64,000 nt of DNA from JAOEGB01 sp041262585 (GCF_041262585.1 NZ_JBGCBZ010000019.1:1-64000), one strand, 5' to 3'. Positions 24,317 to 32,561 are shown, counted from the stretch's first letter. Notes: generated by a model not told the origin, from the letters alone. A program made the numbers and translations.

Positions 24317-25285
24317 ATGACGATCTCCATCGAGGACACCGAGCCCGGCATCGGCCCCAGCACGCTCCGGCGGCTCGTCGCCGCGTGGCCGAAGCGGGCC
24401 ACCATCCGCACCGACATGAACAAGGTGGCCAACCCCGACGAGCCGTACGACCCGGAGCTGCTCGACTACCCGATCCGGCTCATGCCGTTCGGGCAGCACC
24501 CGGACTACCTCGCCGCGTCCGAGGAGCAGCGGATGCAGGTGAACACCCTGGCCTGGCTGGCCTACAACGAGCGGGTCATCGCCGCCGAGGAGTACGTCGC
24601 CAACCCGACGTTCGAGATGCTCGCGCACGGCGTGTTCCCCGGAGTCGACCGCTACGAGGCCAAGGAGGCCGTCCAGCAGTCCCACATCGACGAGGTGTGG
24701 CACACGTACATGCACATGATCGCCATGCAGCGGACCCGGGAGGCGCGACAGGTCACCGCGGAGCCGGGGGGCTACTCCCACCCGGTGACCAATCGCAGGC
24801 TGTACGCCCTGGAGGCCGAGACCAGCGAGCGCTGGGAGAGGGACCTGCTCTACCTGCTGTGGACGGCGGTGGGGGAGATCAGCGTCAACGCGTTCCTCGA
24901 CCTGATGGCCAGGGACAAGACCGTCCAGCCCATGCACGCCCTCGTCGCGCGGCTGCACGCCCGGGACGAGGCGGCGCACGGGCCGGTGATGCTGGAGGTG
25001 ATGAGGGAGGTCTACCCCCACCTCAACAAGGAGCAGAAAGAGCTCTTCATCAGGGCCCTGCCCGCGTCGATCATCGCGTTCGGCGCCGAGGACTACGAGC
25101 TGTGGCCGCAGATCCTGGAGTTCGCCGGCATCCCGAAGGCCAGGGAGATCATCGAGGACTGCCAGTCCGCGCCTGGCAACGAGCTGCTCGTGACCGACTT
25201 CTCCGGGGTCCACCGCCTGGTCAGGGAGCTGGAGATCGAGCATCTCGTCGAGTTCGACTTCTCGACCAACCAGATCACCGCGTGA
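24317..25285 (+). CDS. AurF-type diiron oxygenase
   Basis: A 322-residue member of the p-aminobenzoate N-oxygenase AurF family (ferritin-like, non-haem diiron). All seven metal ligands of AurF can be placed: Glu91, Glu126 and His129 (DEVWHTYMH), Glu187 (TAVGEISVN), His214, Glu218 and His221 (ARLHARDEAAHGP). Spacings match AurF (35, 3, about 60, 27, 4 and 3 residues). The family oxidises arylamines to nitro or hydroxylamine groups (AurF, CmlI). The ATG at 24317 has ACAGGAGAGC upstream. It is the first gene of a tight group with two Dcd-like genes (21 bases to the next). It needs an external electron donor not encoded nearby. Substrate unknown. Confidence 0.85.
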   Translation: MTISIEDTEPGIGPSTLRRLVAAWPKRATIRTDMNKVANPDEPYDPELLDYPIRLMPFGQHPDYLAASEEQRMQVNTLAWLAYNERVIAAEEYVANPTFEMLAHGVFPGVDRYEAKEAVQQSHIDEVWHTYMHMIAMQRTREARQVTAEPGGYSHPVTNRRLYALEAETSERWERDLLYLLWTAVGEISVNAFLDLMARDKTVQPMHALVARLHARDEAAHGPVMLEVMREVYPHLNKEQKELFIRALPASIIAFGAEDYELWPQILEFAGIPKAREIIEDCQSAPGNELLVTDFSGVHRLVRELEIEHLVEFDFSTNQITA

Positions 25286-25306
25286 CGCCGACATACAGAG
25301 GGTTCG

Positions 25307-25834
25307 ATGATTCTCACGGGGCCAGAGATAACCGCTGCGGCCGAGGACGGGCGGATCGGCATCTCGCCGTTCAGCATCGACCAGGTCAATCCCAACAGCT
25401 ACAACGTACGGCTGGGCGAGACGCTGCTGACCTACACCAACGAGGTGGTCGACGCGTACGAGCCCAACCCGACCGAGGTCATCCCGCTCGGTGACGAGGG
25501 GTACGTCCTCCAGCCGAACCAGCTCTACCTCGGGCACACGGTGGAGAGGGTCGGGTCGGACGTCTACGTTCCGCTGCTGTTCGGCCGGTCGTCCGTCGGA
25601 CGGCTGGGACTGTTCGTGGAGATCACCGCGCCGATCGGCGACATCGGCTTCCACGGGCAGTGGACGCTGATGCTGTCGCCGGTCCGCCCGTTGCGGGTGT
25701 ATCCGGGCATGAAGATCGGCCAGATCATGTTCTTCGTGTCCTCGGGTGAGATCGACCTGTACTCCGGGAAGTACCAGGCGTCGGAGGGCCCGCAGGCGTC
25801 CCGTTACTGGCACGACAGGATGGCCACGCTGTGA
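25307..25834 (+). CDS. dCTP deaminase-like protein 1 (catalytic Glu replaced by Met)
   Basis: A 175-residue protein with the Dcd/dUTPase trimer fold: MILTGPEITAAAEDGRIGI, then QVNPNSYNVRLGETLL, GRSSVGRLGL and YPGMKIGQIMFF. It keeps motif GRSS (93-96) and Arg99, which in E. coli Dcd (Ser111, Arg115) bind the triphosphate, and Ala108. The position of the essential Glu138, in the strand GFHGQWTLML, is Met122, and His121 is Glu105. It therefore should not deaminate dCTP alone. It ends in a GTGA overlap with a second Dcd-like gene that shows the opposite pattern. The two may form a mixed trimer. Confidence 0.82.
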   Translation: MILTGPEITAAAEDGRIGISPFSIDQVNPNSYNVRLGETLLTYTNEVVDAYEPNPTEVIPLGDEGYVLQPNQLYLGHTVERVGSDVYVPLLFGRSSVGRLGLFVEITAPIGDIGFHGQWTLMLSPVRPLRVYPGMKIGQIMFFVSSGEIDLYSGKYQASEGPQASRYWHDRMATL

Positions 25835-26355
25835 TCCTCACCGCGAAGGCCATCGCGGCGGCCATCAGCCGGGGGGACATCGTCATCGACCCCTTCGACC
25901 CCGGCCGCATCTCGCCCAACGCGTACGACTGGCGCCTCGGCGACCACATCCGGGTGTGCGACACCGACCTCGACGCGGCCGTCTCCACCCCGTTCACCGA
26001 GCTCCGCATCCCCTCGGAAGGGATGGTCCTGCTCCCCGGGAAGCTCTATCTCGGCGTCACCCACGAGCGGACCTCATCCGAGCGGTACGCGCAGATGATC
26101 AACGGGGACCACACGATCGGGGCGCTGGGCATCTGGGTGCACGTCTCGGCGCCGCTCGGCCACGTGGGCCACGCGATCCGGTGGACGCTGGAGATCCGGG
26201 TGGCCCGGCCGGTGCGGGTCTATCCGTACATGACCTTCGGAAAGATCATCTTCTTGACCACGTTCGGGTCGACGGCCAGTTACCAGCGCATGGGCAGCAA
26301 GTACATGCGCACCGGCGGCATCGACATCTCCCGCCTCTACGAGGAGCTGATGTGA
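25831..26355 (+). CDS. dCTP deaminase-like protein 2 (phosphate motif lost, Glu kept)
   Basis: A 174-residue paralogue of the preceding protein: MILTAKAIAAAISRGDIVI, ISPNAYDWRLGDHI, LYLGVTHERT and ALGIWVHVSAPLGHVGHAIR. The strand WTLEI keeps the Glu (Glu121, matching Glu138 of E. coli Dcd), His104 and Ala107, but the GRSSxxR motif is GDHTIGA, so the triphosphate-binding Ser and Arg are gone. This is the mirror image of protein 1. GTG at 25831 overlaps the previous stop by 4 bases, giving tight co-translation. In Dcd-fold trimers the active site lies between subunits, so protein 1 could supply phosphate binding and protein 2 the catalytic Glu. Inference only. Confidence 0.8.
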   Translation: MILTAKAIAAAISRGDIVIDPFDPGRISPNAYDWRLGDHIRVCDTDLDAAVSTPFTELRIPSEGMVLLPGKLYLGVTHERTSSERYAQMINGDHTIGALGIWVHVSAPLGHVGHAIRWTLEIRVARPVRVYPYMTFGKIIFLTTFGSTASYQRMGSKYMRTGGIDISRLYEELM

Positions 26356-27461
26356 CCACGATCACCGGAGTGGACCTCCCTCCGGGCAGTCCCGGTGGCA
26401 GCGTCGAACTTCTCCGGGACCTCTACCTCGCGCCTGACCGGCTGATCCCGGCCGACGTGTTCATGCTGGCCCCGCCGGACGCTGCCTCTGGCTCCGCCTC
26501 CGACTCCGGCGCGCCCGGATCGGACCGTCCGGCGCTGCTCGCGGTGCCGGGCAAGCAGGTGGACGGCGCGGGGTTCTGGGCCTACGTGGACGCCCTCGCC
26601 GCCGCCATCAGGGAGCGCTTCCCGGCCGCCGGCTACGGGGTGGTTCACCTCCAGCACCTCGCCTTCGGCGCCACCCCGGCGCTGCTCCGCGCCTTTCCCC
26701 GGCACCCGCATCTGGCGCTGGTCCACGGCACGGACCTGCTCTTCGCGGCCGACCACCCCACCCAGGCCGAGGTGCTGAAGGAGGCCGTCGCCGCCGCCCG
26801 CGCCATCGTGGTGCCCACGACCGCGATGGCGACCCTGCTGGGCCGCCTCGCCCCCGCCGACTCCAGCCGCATCGCCCACATCCCCTGGGGCATCCCCGAC
26901 CACCTCCTGTCGGAGCCGCCCGAACGGCACCGCCACGCCGGGGGAGACCTGCGTCTCCTCTACGCGGGCCGGCTCACGGCCGAGAAGGCGGGGAGCGGCC
27001 TGTTCGAAGCCCTCGCCGGCCTCGACGGCGTCACGCTCAGCGTGGCGGCCCCTCCCGCGGAGTATCGGAGGCTGGACGAGGAGTCCGGCCTCGCGGGGGT
27101 CCGCTATCTGGGCTGGCTGTCGCGGCCCGACCTCTGGCGGGCCTTCGCCGAGCACGACCTGCTCATCGTCCCCTCGACGAGGCTGGAGGCGTTCGGCCTG
27201 GTCGCGGTGGAGGCGCAGGCGTGCGGGCTGCCCGTGCTGTACCAGCCGGTCCCGGGGCTGCTGGAGGTGCTGGGCGATTCCGCCATCCCGGTCGACCTCG
27301 CCGCGGGCCCGCACGCCATCGCCGAGGCCGTCTCCTGGCTCAGGAAGGACCCGGCGGCGCTCGACGACGTCAGGGCCGCCGGCTACCGCAACGCCGCCAG
27401 GTTCCCCCTGTCGCGCACCGCTAAAGAGCTTCAGGCGCTGTCGGAGCAGATCCAGGGCTGA
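26352..27461 (+). CDS. Family 4 (GT-B) glycosyltransferase
   Basis: A 369-residue GT4-type glycosyltransferase. The N-terminal acceptor domain has GVVHLQHLAFGATPALLRAF and LALVHGTDLLFAADHP. The donor domain has LRLLYAGRLTAEKAGSGLFEAL and the E-x7-E motif in EAFGLVAVEAQACGLPVLYQP, which grips a nucleotide-sugar. Two low-complexity Ala/Ser/Gly patches (residues about 45-60) lie in the N-terminal domain. GTG at 26352 overlaps the Dcd-like gene 2 stop (GTGA), so it belongs to the same operon. It probably attaches a sugar to the product of the diiron oxygenase and Dcd-like proteins. Donor and acceptor unknown. Confidence 0.82.
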   Translation: MTTITGVDLPPGSPGGSVELLRDLYLAPDRLIPADVFMLAPPDAASGSASDSGAPGSDRPALLAVPGKQVDGAGFWAYVDALAAAIRERFPAAGYGVVHLQHLAFGATPALLRAFPRHPHLALVHGTDLLFAADHPTQAEVLKEAVAAARAIVVPTTAMATLLGRLAPADSSRIAHIPWGIPDHLLSEPPERHRHAGGDLRLLYAGRLTAEKAGSGLFEALAGLDGVTLSVAAPPAEYRRLDEESGLAGVRYLGWLSRPDLWRAFAEHDLLIVPSTRLEAFGLVAVEAQACGLPVLYQPVPGLLEVLGDSAIPVDLAAGPHAIAEAVSWLRKDPAALDDVRAAGYRNAARFPLSRTAKELQALSEQIQG

Positions 27462-27620
27462 CCACCGCCACCGGCCCGTCCGGCGGGATGTCTCAAGCGG
27501 CCGTCATGGGCCGGGGGCGCCCACCTCTTGTTCCCTCAACGTCCACACCCCCGGGTGCCTGTACGGCCCGCCGGGGCCGCGCAGCCGTACGTCTCCATGA
27601 TCACGACGAGGAGTCAGCCA

Positions 27621-29147
27621 GTGAACGAGCTCGACCGCTTGGTCAACGCCTGCCTGCTGCCCGGCTTCGGGGGCACCGAGGCGCCGCCCTGGGTGCACGA
27701 GGCTCTGGAGCACGGCCTGGCGGGGGTCACGATCTTCCCCGCCAACCATGCCGGCCGCCCCGGGTCGATCGCGGAGATCGCACGTGCCCTCCGTGAGACC
27801 CGGCCCGACGCGCTGGTCTCGATCGACGAGGAGGGCGGCGACGTCACCCGGCTCGACTACGAGACCGGCAGCGCCTATCCCGGCAACCTCGCGCTCGGCG
27901 TGGTCGACGACCTCGACCTCACCCGCCGGGTCGCGGCGGCGATCGCCGCGGACCTCGCGGCCAGCGGCGTCAACTACAACCTGGCGCCGTCGGTCGACGT
28001 CAACAGCGACCCGGACAATCCGATCATCGGGGTGCGCTCGTTCGGTTCGGATCCCGAGCGGGTCGGGGCGCACGGCGCCGCCTACGTCCGGGCCATGCGG
28101 GACGCGGGCATCGCGGTGGCGGTCAAGCATTTCCCCGGCCACGGCGCGACCGTCAGCGACTCCCATCACTCCCTCCCGGTGATCGACTGCGATCTCGACA
28201 CGTTCCGGCGGCGCGAGCTGGCCCCGTTCGTCGCGGCCATCGAGGCCGGGGCGGCGAGTCTCATGACCGCGCACGTGGTGTTCGAGGCGCTGGATCCCGG
28301 CACGCCCGCGACGGTGAGCCGCCGCATCCTGCACGACCTGGTGCGGGTCGAGCTCGGCTACGAGGGCGTGCTGGTCAGCACCGCCGTCGCCATGGAGGCC
28401 GCCGCCGGGCCGTCCGGCATCGTGGCCACCGCCGTACGCGCCTTCCAGGCCGGGGCGGACCTGCAGTTGCTCGGCCCCCTCGACGGCGAGCCGTTCTGCG
28501 CCGCCATCCGGGCCGGGGTCGCCGACGCCGTCCGCGCGGGCGAGCTGGACGTGTCGGTGCTGGAGACGGCCGCCGCGCGGGTCGCCGCCATGCGCGCCGG
28601 GGCCGTTCCGCGCCCTGGACCCGCCCCCGACCGCTCGGTGGGCCTCGAAGCGGCGCGCCGCGCGGTCCGCGTGACGGGCGACGTCGTCCTGAGCGGCCCC
28701 GCGACCGTCGTGGAGCTGCGCGCCCCGGCCAACGTGGCGGTCGGCGAGGCGCACTGGAGCGTGACCGAACGGCTCGCCGACCTGGGGCTGGTGGCCCACA
28801 GCCACCGGGTGGACGAGCACGGGGCCTCGGCCGAGGAGATCGTGGAGGGCGCGAAGGAGGGGCCGCTGGTGATCGTCGTCCGCGACGCCTACCGCATCCC
28901 GTGGCAGCGCGCGTGGGTCGGGAAGGTCCTGGCCGCGCGGCCCGACACGGTCCTGGTCGCCGTCGGCATGCCGGACGACGCGGCGGCGGCGACGGGCCCG
29001 AGCGTGGTGACGTACGGCGCGGGCAGAGTCAACACCCAGGTCGCCGCCGAGCTGCTCGCCGGGCGGCGTGCGGGCTCGCTGGACGGGTCGCTGGACGGGT
29101 CGCTTCAGGGGCCTGCGGCGGGCGAGGGAGTCGCGGCCGATGAGTGA
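27621..29147 (+). CDS. Glycoside hydrolase family 3-like protein lacking the usual nucleophile
   Basis: About 508 residues, GH3 of the NagZ type in its first domain: SIDEEGGDVTRLDYETG, then VKHFPGHGATVSDSHHSLP with the Asp180/His182 dyad that is the NagZ acid/base signature. A second alpha/beta domain (about 330-480) is typical of longer actinobacterial members. The nucleophile strand, normally G-V-[IV]-x-[ST]-D-[AD]-L-x-M, reads GVLVSTAVAM (residues 249-258), so Thr254 replaces the Asp. The protein may bind rather than cleave GlcNAc glycosides, or have changed chemistry. GTG 27621 has GAGGAG upstream. No signal peptide. It overlaps the HIT gene by 8 bases; residues SLDGSLDGSLQG near the end come from a short tandem repeat. 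Confidence 0.78.
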   Translation: MNELDRLVNACLLPGFGGTEAPPWVHEALEHGLAGVTIFPANHAGRPGSIAEIARALRETRPDALVSIDEEGGDVTRLDYETGSAYPGNLALGVVDDLDLTRRVAAAIAADLAASGVNYNLAPSVDVNSDPDNPIIGVRSFGSDPERVGAHGAAYVRAMRDAGIAVAVKHFPGHGATVSDSHHSLPVIDCDLDTFRRRELAPFVAAIEAGAASLMTAHVVFEALDPGTPATVSRRILHDLVRVELGYEGVLVSTAVAMEAAAGPSGIVATAVRAFQAGADLQLLGPLDGEPFCAAIRAGVADAVRAGELDVSVLETAAARVAAMRAGAVPRPGPAPDRSVGLEAARRAVRVTGDVVLSGPATVVELRAPANVAVGEAHWSVTERLADLGLVAHSHRVDEHGASAEEIVEGAKEGPLVIVVRDAYRIPWQRAWVGKVLAARPDTVLVAVGMPDDAAAATGPSVVTYGAGRVNTQVAAELLAGRRAGSLDGSLDGSLQGPAAGEGVAADE

Positions 29148-29562
29148 CGCGGGCTCCGAGGTGTGCGTCTTCTGCGACATCGTGGCGGGCCGGCTCGGCG
29201 CCGAGATCCTCTACGAGGACGACGCGACGGTGGCGTTCCTCGACAACACCGCCGTGATGGAGGGGCACACGCTCGTCATCCCCAAGCGTCACGCGGCCGA
29301 CCTGTGGGAGATCACGGAGGAGGACGCCGCCGCGGTGATGCGCACGGTGCACCGGATGGCCGGGCGGATCCGGGAGGTGTTCGACCCGGACGGCCTGACG
29401 CTGTTCCAGGCCAACCGCGACGCGGGCTGGCAGGACCAGTTCCACCTCCACGTTCATCTCGTGCCGAGGGAGGACGGCGACCACCTGTGCCGCCCGTGGA
29501 AGGCGGACAAAGCCGACCCGCGGGCCCTCGCGGCCACCCGCTCCCGCCTCGCCTTGACGTGA
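29140..29562 (+). CDS. HIT family nucleotide hydrolase/transferase
   Basis: A 140-residue histidine-triad protein. The N-terminal CVFCDIVAGRLGAEILYEDD holds a Cys pair typical of zinc-binding HIT proteins. The catalytic triad is in FHLHVHLVP, the His-phi-His-phi-His motif. GHTLVIPKRHAADLWE completes the core. HIT enzymes cleave adenylylated small molecules or dinucleoside polyphosphates. The ATG at 29140 overlaps the GH3-like gene (ATGAGTGA), linking it to that operon. Confidence 0.9.
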   Translation: MSDAGSEVCVFCDIVAGRLGAEILYEDDATVAFLDNTAVMEGHTLVIPKRHAADLWEITEEDAAAVMRTVHRMAGRIREVFDPDGLTLFQANRDAGWQDQFHLHVHLVPREDGDHLCRPWKADKADPRALAATRSRLALT

Positions 29563-29654
29563 CGCCGTACGGGAAGGACGGGCCGGTGGGAATCGGTGGC
29601 GACGCTCGGCACGACCGGACAGCCTCAGCGCGGATGCCGCCATAGGATGCCGCG

Positions 29655-30116
29655 GTGAGCTTCGAACTTGGTGTCTGGTGGGAGGCCTTCCCGATCACGG
29701 AGGAGGAGGCCTCCCTCAAGTACGCCGCCTGGTGTCGCGGGGAGCGGTCTCGTGGGGACCGGCGCCGTGGGGACGGCGCGACGGCCGAGCCGAGGTTCGA
29801 GGTCGCGGCCTTTTACGAGGAGCTGACTTCGGACTTCCCCGATCTCACCGCGGACAACTACGGGAGCTCGCCGTGGTCCACGCCGCTGACGGTCGGGGCC
29901 GACTTCGTGCTGATGTCGATGGTCTTCCCCCGCGCGGGCGAGGTCTGCCGCGTCGTCCAGGAGCTCGCCGTACGGCACGGCCTGGTCTGCTTCGACCCGC
30001 ACGGCGAATCGGTGAGAGCACCCACGGGGATCACGATGGCCGACGGCTCCCTGATCGTCGGCCCCGACGCCGAGGCGATCTCGCGACGGCTCGGCGCCTC
30101 CGAGCCGCCGCTGTAA
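29655..30116 (+). CDS. Hypothetical protein (actinobacterial family, possible immunity-like fold)
   Basis: A 153-residue soluble protein. Visible blocks are FELGVWWEAFPITEEEASLKYAAW, FYEELTSDFPDLTADNYGSSPWSTPLTVGADFVLMSMVF, then VCRVVQELAVRHGLVCFDPHGESV. Similar proteins are widespread in actinobacteria and read as hypothetical. The small alpha/beta pattern with an Asp-Pro-His motif near the end recalls immunity-type proteins, but I cannot assign a function. The GTG at 29655 is used. A low-complexity RGDRRRGDG stretch interrupts the N-terminal third. Confidence 0.6.
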   Translation: MSFELGVWWEAFPITEEEASLKYAAWCRGERSRGDRRRGDGATAEPRFEVAAFYEELTSDFPDLTADNYGSSPWSTPLTVGADFVLMSMVFPRAGEVCRVVQELAVRHGLVCFDPHGESVRAPTGITMADGSLIVGPDAEAISRRLGASEPPL

Positions 30117-30154
30117 GCCGCTCCGCCGCCGGGCGCATGGTGAACGCTCCTCAC

Positions 30155-30379
30155 TCAACGCGGCGGGGCTACTTCCGAGGGGACCCGCGCCTCCAGCCGG
30201 CGCACCCTTGGAGAAAGGAGCGCGGCGAGACAGCACAGCACGATGATCACGGCGCATCCGGCCAGCGCCGGCTTCGAGCCGACCAGGATGGCCACCGGCC
30301 CCGCGATGAGGAGGCCGATCGGGCCGAACATCAGTGAGCCCAGGACGTCATAAGAGCTGACGCGCGACTGCCGCTGAGC
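30155..30379 (-). pseudogene. C-terminal remnant of an MFS transporter
   Basis: On the minus strand, with no start codon, the frame reads QSRVSSYDVLGSLMFGPIGL, then LIAGPVAILVGSKPALAGCA and VIIVLCCLAALLSPRVRRLE before a TGA at 30155-30157. This is the last two transmembrane helices of an MFS exporter (R-S-R-V-S-[SA]-Y-D-x-L-G-S-L is a family hallmark). The first ten helices are missing; the SRPBCC gene begins where they should be. Confidence 0.7.
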
Positions 30380-30398
30380 CGGCTCAGCTGTGGGTTGG

Positions 30399-30869
30399 TT
30401 ATGGGGTCAGTTCGGCCAGGCGCCGCAGGGACCGGCGCAGGAACGTCGCGCTGAGGGGTCTGATCACGGGCCAGCCGAGCCGTACGGCAGGGCCGAAAGG
30501 CAACTCGAGGTCTTCCTCCCACACGATCGTGCTGCCGCCTCCGGCCCGGGGGAGCACGCGGAACAGCCCGGTGCCGCGCACGAGCCTGCCGATGTGGCGG
30601 ACGGCGACCTCGTGCGGCGGGTCCCAGGAGGTGATCTCCATGGTGTCCAGGAAACCCACCGGCCCGATCCCGGTGAAGGCCGCGAGGCCGCTGCCGACGC
30701 TGTGGCCGTCGCCGGAGACCACGCGGGCGCGGGTCAGCATCATCCACTCACCGTGCCGGGGCCAGTCGGTGAGCAGGGCGAAGACCCGCTCGGGGGCCGC
30801 GTCGGCGTCCACCGCCACCGAGAGACGGCCTGGGGAGGTCTGCTGAAGATGGCGCGAGAACGAGGTCAT
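30399..30869 (-). CDS. SRPBCC family protein
   Basis: A 156-residue START/Bet v1-like (polyketide cyclase/dehydrase type) protein: LSVAVDADAAPERVFALLTDWPRHGEWM, then GFLDTMEITSWDPPHEVAVRHIG, STIVWEEDLELPF and a C-terminal amphipathic helix FLRRSLRRLAEL. Such proteins bind hydrophobic ligands in a cavity under the long C-terminal helix. The start is the ATG at 30869. It runs toward the MFS remnant. No catalytic residue can be named. Confidence 0.85.
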   Translation of the reverse strand: MTSFSRHLQQTSPGRLSVAVDADAAPERVFALLTDWPRHGEWMMLTRARVVSGDGHSVGSGLAAFTGIGPVGFLDTMEITSWDPPHEVAVRHIGRLVRGTGLFRVLPRAGGGSTIVWEEDLELPFGPAVRLGWPVIRPLSATFLRRSLRRLAELTP

Positions 30870-31019
30870 ACCCCTTCTTCGTACGGCCCGCCCCCGCCGG
30901 ACGCCCCCGCCCGGACACGGCCCGGGCCCCGCTCGGAGTCAAACGGCACCGGACGGGGATTCATGTGGCACTCGGTCCCCGGGCGCCGCGTGGACCCGGG
31001 TGCCGCCCGTAGGCGGCGC

Positions 31020-32096
31020 TCACGCGAAGCGGATGTCGTGGGCGGTGGCCTCGGCCGCGGCGAAGCGGAGCAGGTCCGCGCCCTCGGCCGCCAGCGCGTC
31101 GCGGGCACCGGAGGACAGCGGCTGGAAGGGCTCGATCTCCAGGACGGCCGAGCCCCCCGTCTGCACGATCCGCCACAGGCCCGCGACGAAACCGTCGACC
31201 AGGATGGTGGCCTTGATGATTCCGTTGACCGTAAAGACGATCTTGCGGTGCTCCTCGGACATGATCCGGGCGCGGTCGGCGTGCGAGAGCAGCAGGTTGT
31301 CGAACTCGGGGATGAACCGGACCGGCACATCCGTGTCCGGATCGGGAAGCGGGCCGTCCGGCAGGTCGAACAGCTCGACCCCGTGCTCGTCGCGGTGGAC
31401 CACCAGATCCGGCAGCCTCTTCACGACCGAGCGTAACCCGGTCAGGCCGGACCACGCCTGCATGTCCTTGACAGAGGCCGGTCCGAACGCGGCCAGATAA
31501 CGAAGGACCATGGCGTCGATCGCGGAGCCGTCGCCCACCGGCTCGCCGAGCCACGACTCCACGCTGGTGTGCCTCGCCTGAGAGACGGCGCCCCAGATGC
31601 CGCGCGGTGGGACCTGGACCAGCGGCACCCCCACCCGCACGGCGCGCGACAGCACGTCAGGATTCGGCCACTTCTCCGCCAGCAGCATGCCGATCTCGTT
31701 GAACGTCAGCGGTCGCTCCTCGACGAGCCTCCGCCCCTCGGCCACGACCTCTTCCATGTCCGCCCCGTCCAGCCGCTTGGCGTAGGAGGTGCAGAACCAT
31801 CGGTCGAGGACGGGCTGCACGACCGGCCGCAGGACGAGGCAGTCGCGGGCGCTGACCAGGTGGATCGTGCCGCGCATCAAGGCGATCCGCACGGCCGCCC
31901 GGTCAAGCAGGAGTCGCGCCAGGTCGCCCTGGCGGAAGCCGAGCAGCCGCGTCCACAGTCCGACGTACGGCGGAAGCGGGGCCTGGGACTGCATGCCGAC
32001 GAGGTGCTCGATCGCTGCCAGGGCCGTCAGCGGATGGCGGCGCAGGAGCAACTGGCGCTCCAGCAACGCCCTGTTGAGCGCGCGACGGGTCAGCAT
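31020..32096 (-). CDS. Winged helix DNA-binding domain-containing protein (HTH_42, YcaQ-like)
   Basis: A 358-residue member of the HTH_42 family related to YcaQ/AlkX-type DNA-interacting glycosylases. Family features are LTRRALNRALLERQLLLRRHPLTALAAIEHLVGMQSQAPLPPYVGLWTRL at the start, IALMRGTIHLVSARD, FGPASVKDMQAWSGL and RFIPEFDNLLLSHADRARIM. Members of the YcaQ branch unhook interstrand crosslinks using a Q-x-Q-like motif; here the corresponding segment reads GMQSQAP. A repair role is plausible but this branch is uncharacterised. The start is ATG 32094-32096. Confidence 0.85.
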   Translation of the reverse strand: MLTRRALNRALLERQLLLRRHPLTALAAIEHLVGMQSQAPLPPYVGLWTRLLGFRQGDLARLLLDRAAVRIALMRGTIHLVSARDCLVLRPVVQPVLDRWFCTSYAKRLDGADMEEVVAEGRRLVEERPLTFNEIGMLLAEKWPNPDVLSRAVRVGVPLVQVPPRGIWGAVSQARHTSVESWLGEPVGDGSAIDAMVLRYLAAFGPASVKDMQAWSGLTGLRSVVKRLPDLVVHRDEHGVELFDLPDGPLPDPDTDVPVRFIPEFDNLLLSHADRARIMSEEHRKIVFTVNGIIKATILVDGFVAGLWRIVQTGGSAVLEIEPFQPLSSGARDALAAEGADLLRFAAAEATAHDIRFA

Positions 32097-32129
32097 GCCG
32101 CCAACTCTAAGGACCCCCGCCGACATTTT

Positions 32130-32561
32130 CGGCTGTACGGCGGCTCGGCGGCGTCCTGCGCCCGCTGCTCGCCGGGATCGAGACGTTCCGCCGGGACGCC
32201 GGATCGCGGGTGCGGCGGGCACTGCTGCTGCTCGCCTCACGCAACGCGGAGCTGCTCAGCCGCATGCGGCACGAGGCGGGCGACGCGGAGGGGGCGCTGG
32301 CGTCGTCGGACGAGGCCGTCCGGGATGATCGAGATCCTTGAACACGGTCCCGCTCGGCCCCGGCCCGGTTATGCCAGGGCGTACACCATGGCGCTGACGG
32401 CCCACGCGTACGCCGACGCCCACGAGCGGGAACGGTCGGCCGACCTGGCCCGCGACGCGCTCGCGCTGGCCCGCCGCACCGGTGCCGCCCGAGCGCTGCG
32501 AGAGCTCGGCCGGTTCCGCCTGCCTCCGGCCGCGTCCACGCGCCGCCGCATCCTGCCGTAG
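32130..32561 (+). pseudogene. Remnant of a TPR-type transcriptional regulator
   Basis: Two frames carry pieces of helical-repeat sequence: RALLLLASRNAELLSRMRHE, then EGALASSDEAVRDDRD in one frame, and TMALTAHAYADAHERERSAD, then LARDALALARRTGAARALREL in another. These match the C-terminal repeat region of actinobacterial XRE/TPR regulators. No DNA-binding domain or start is present and the frame changes near 32330, so it is a decayed gene. Confidence 0.5.

Noticed and set aside
24098..25813. Minus-strand frame of 571 codons opposite the AurF/Dcd genes
   Set aside because: Antisense shadow; the plus-strand proteins have complete family motifs.
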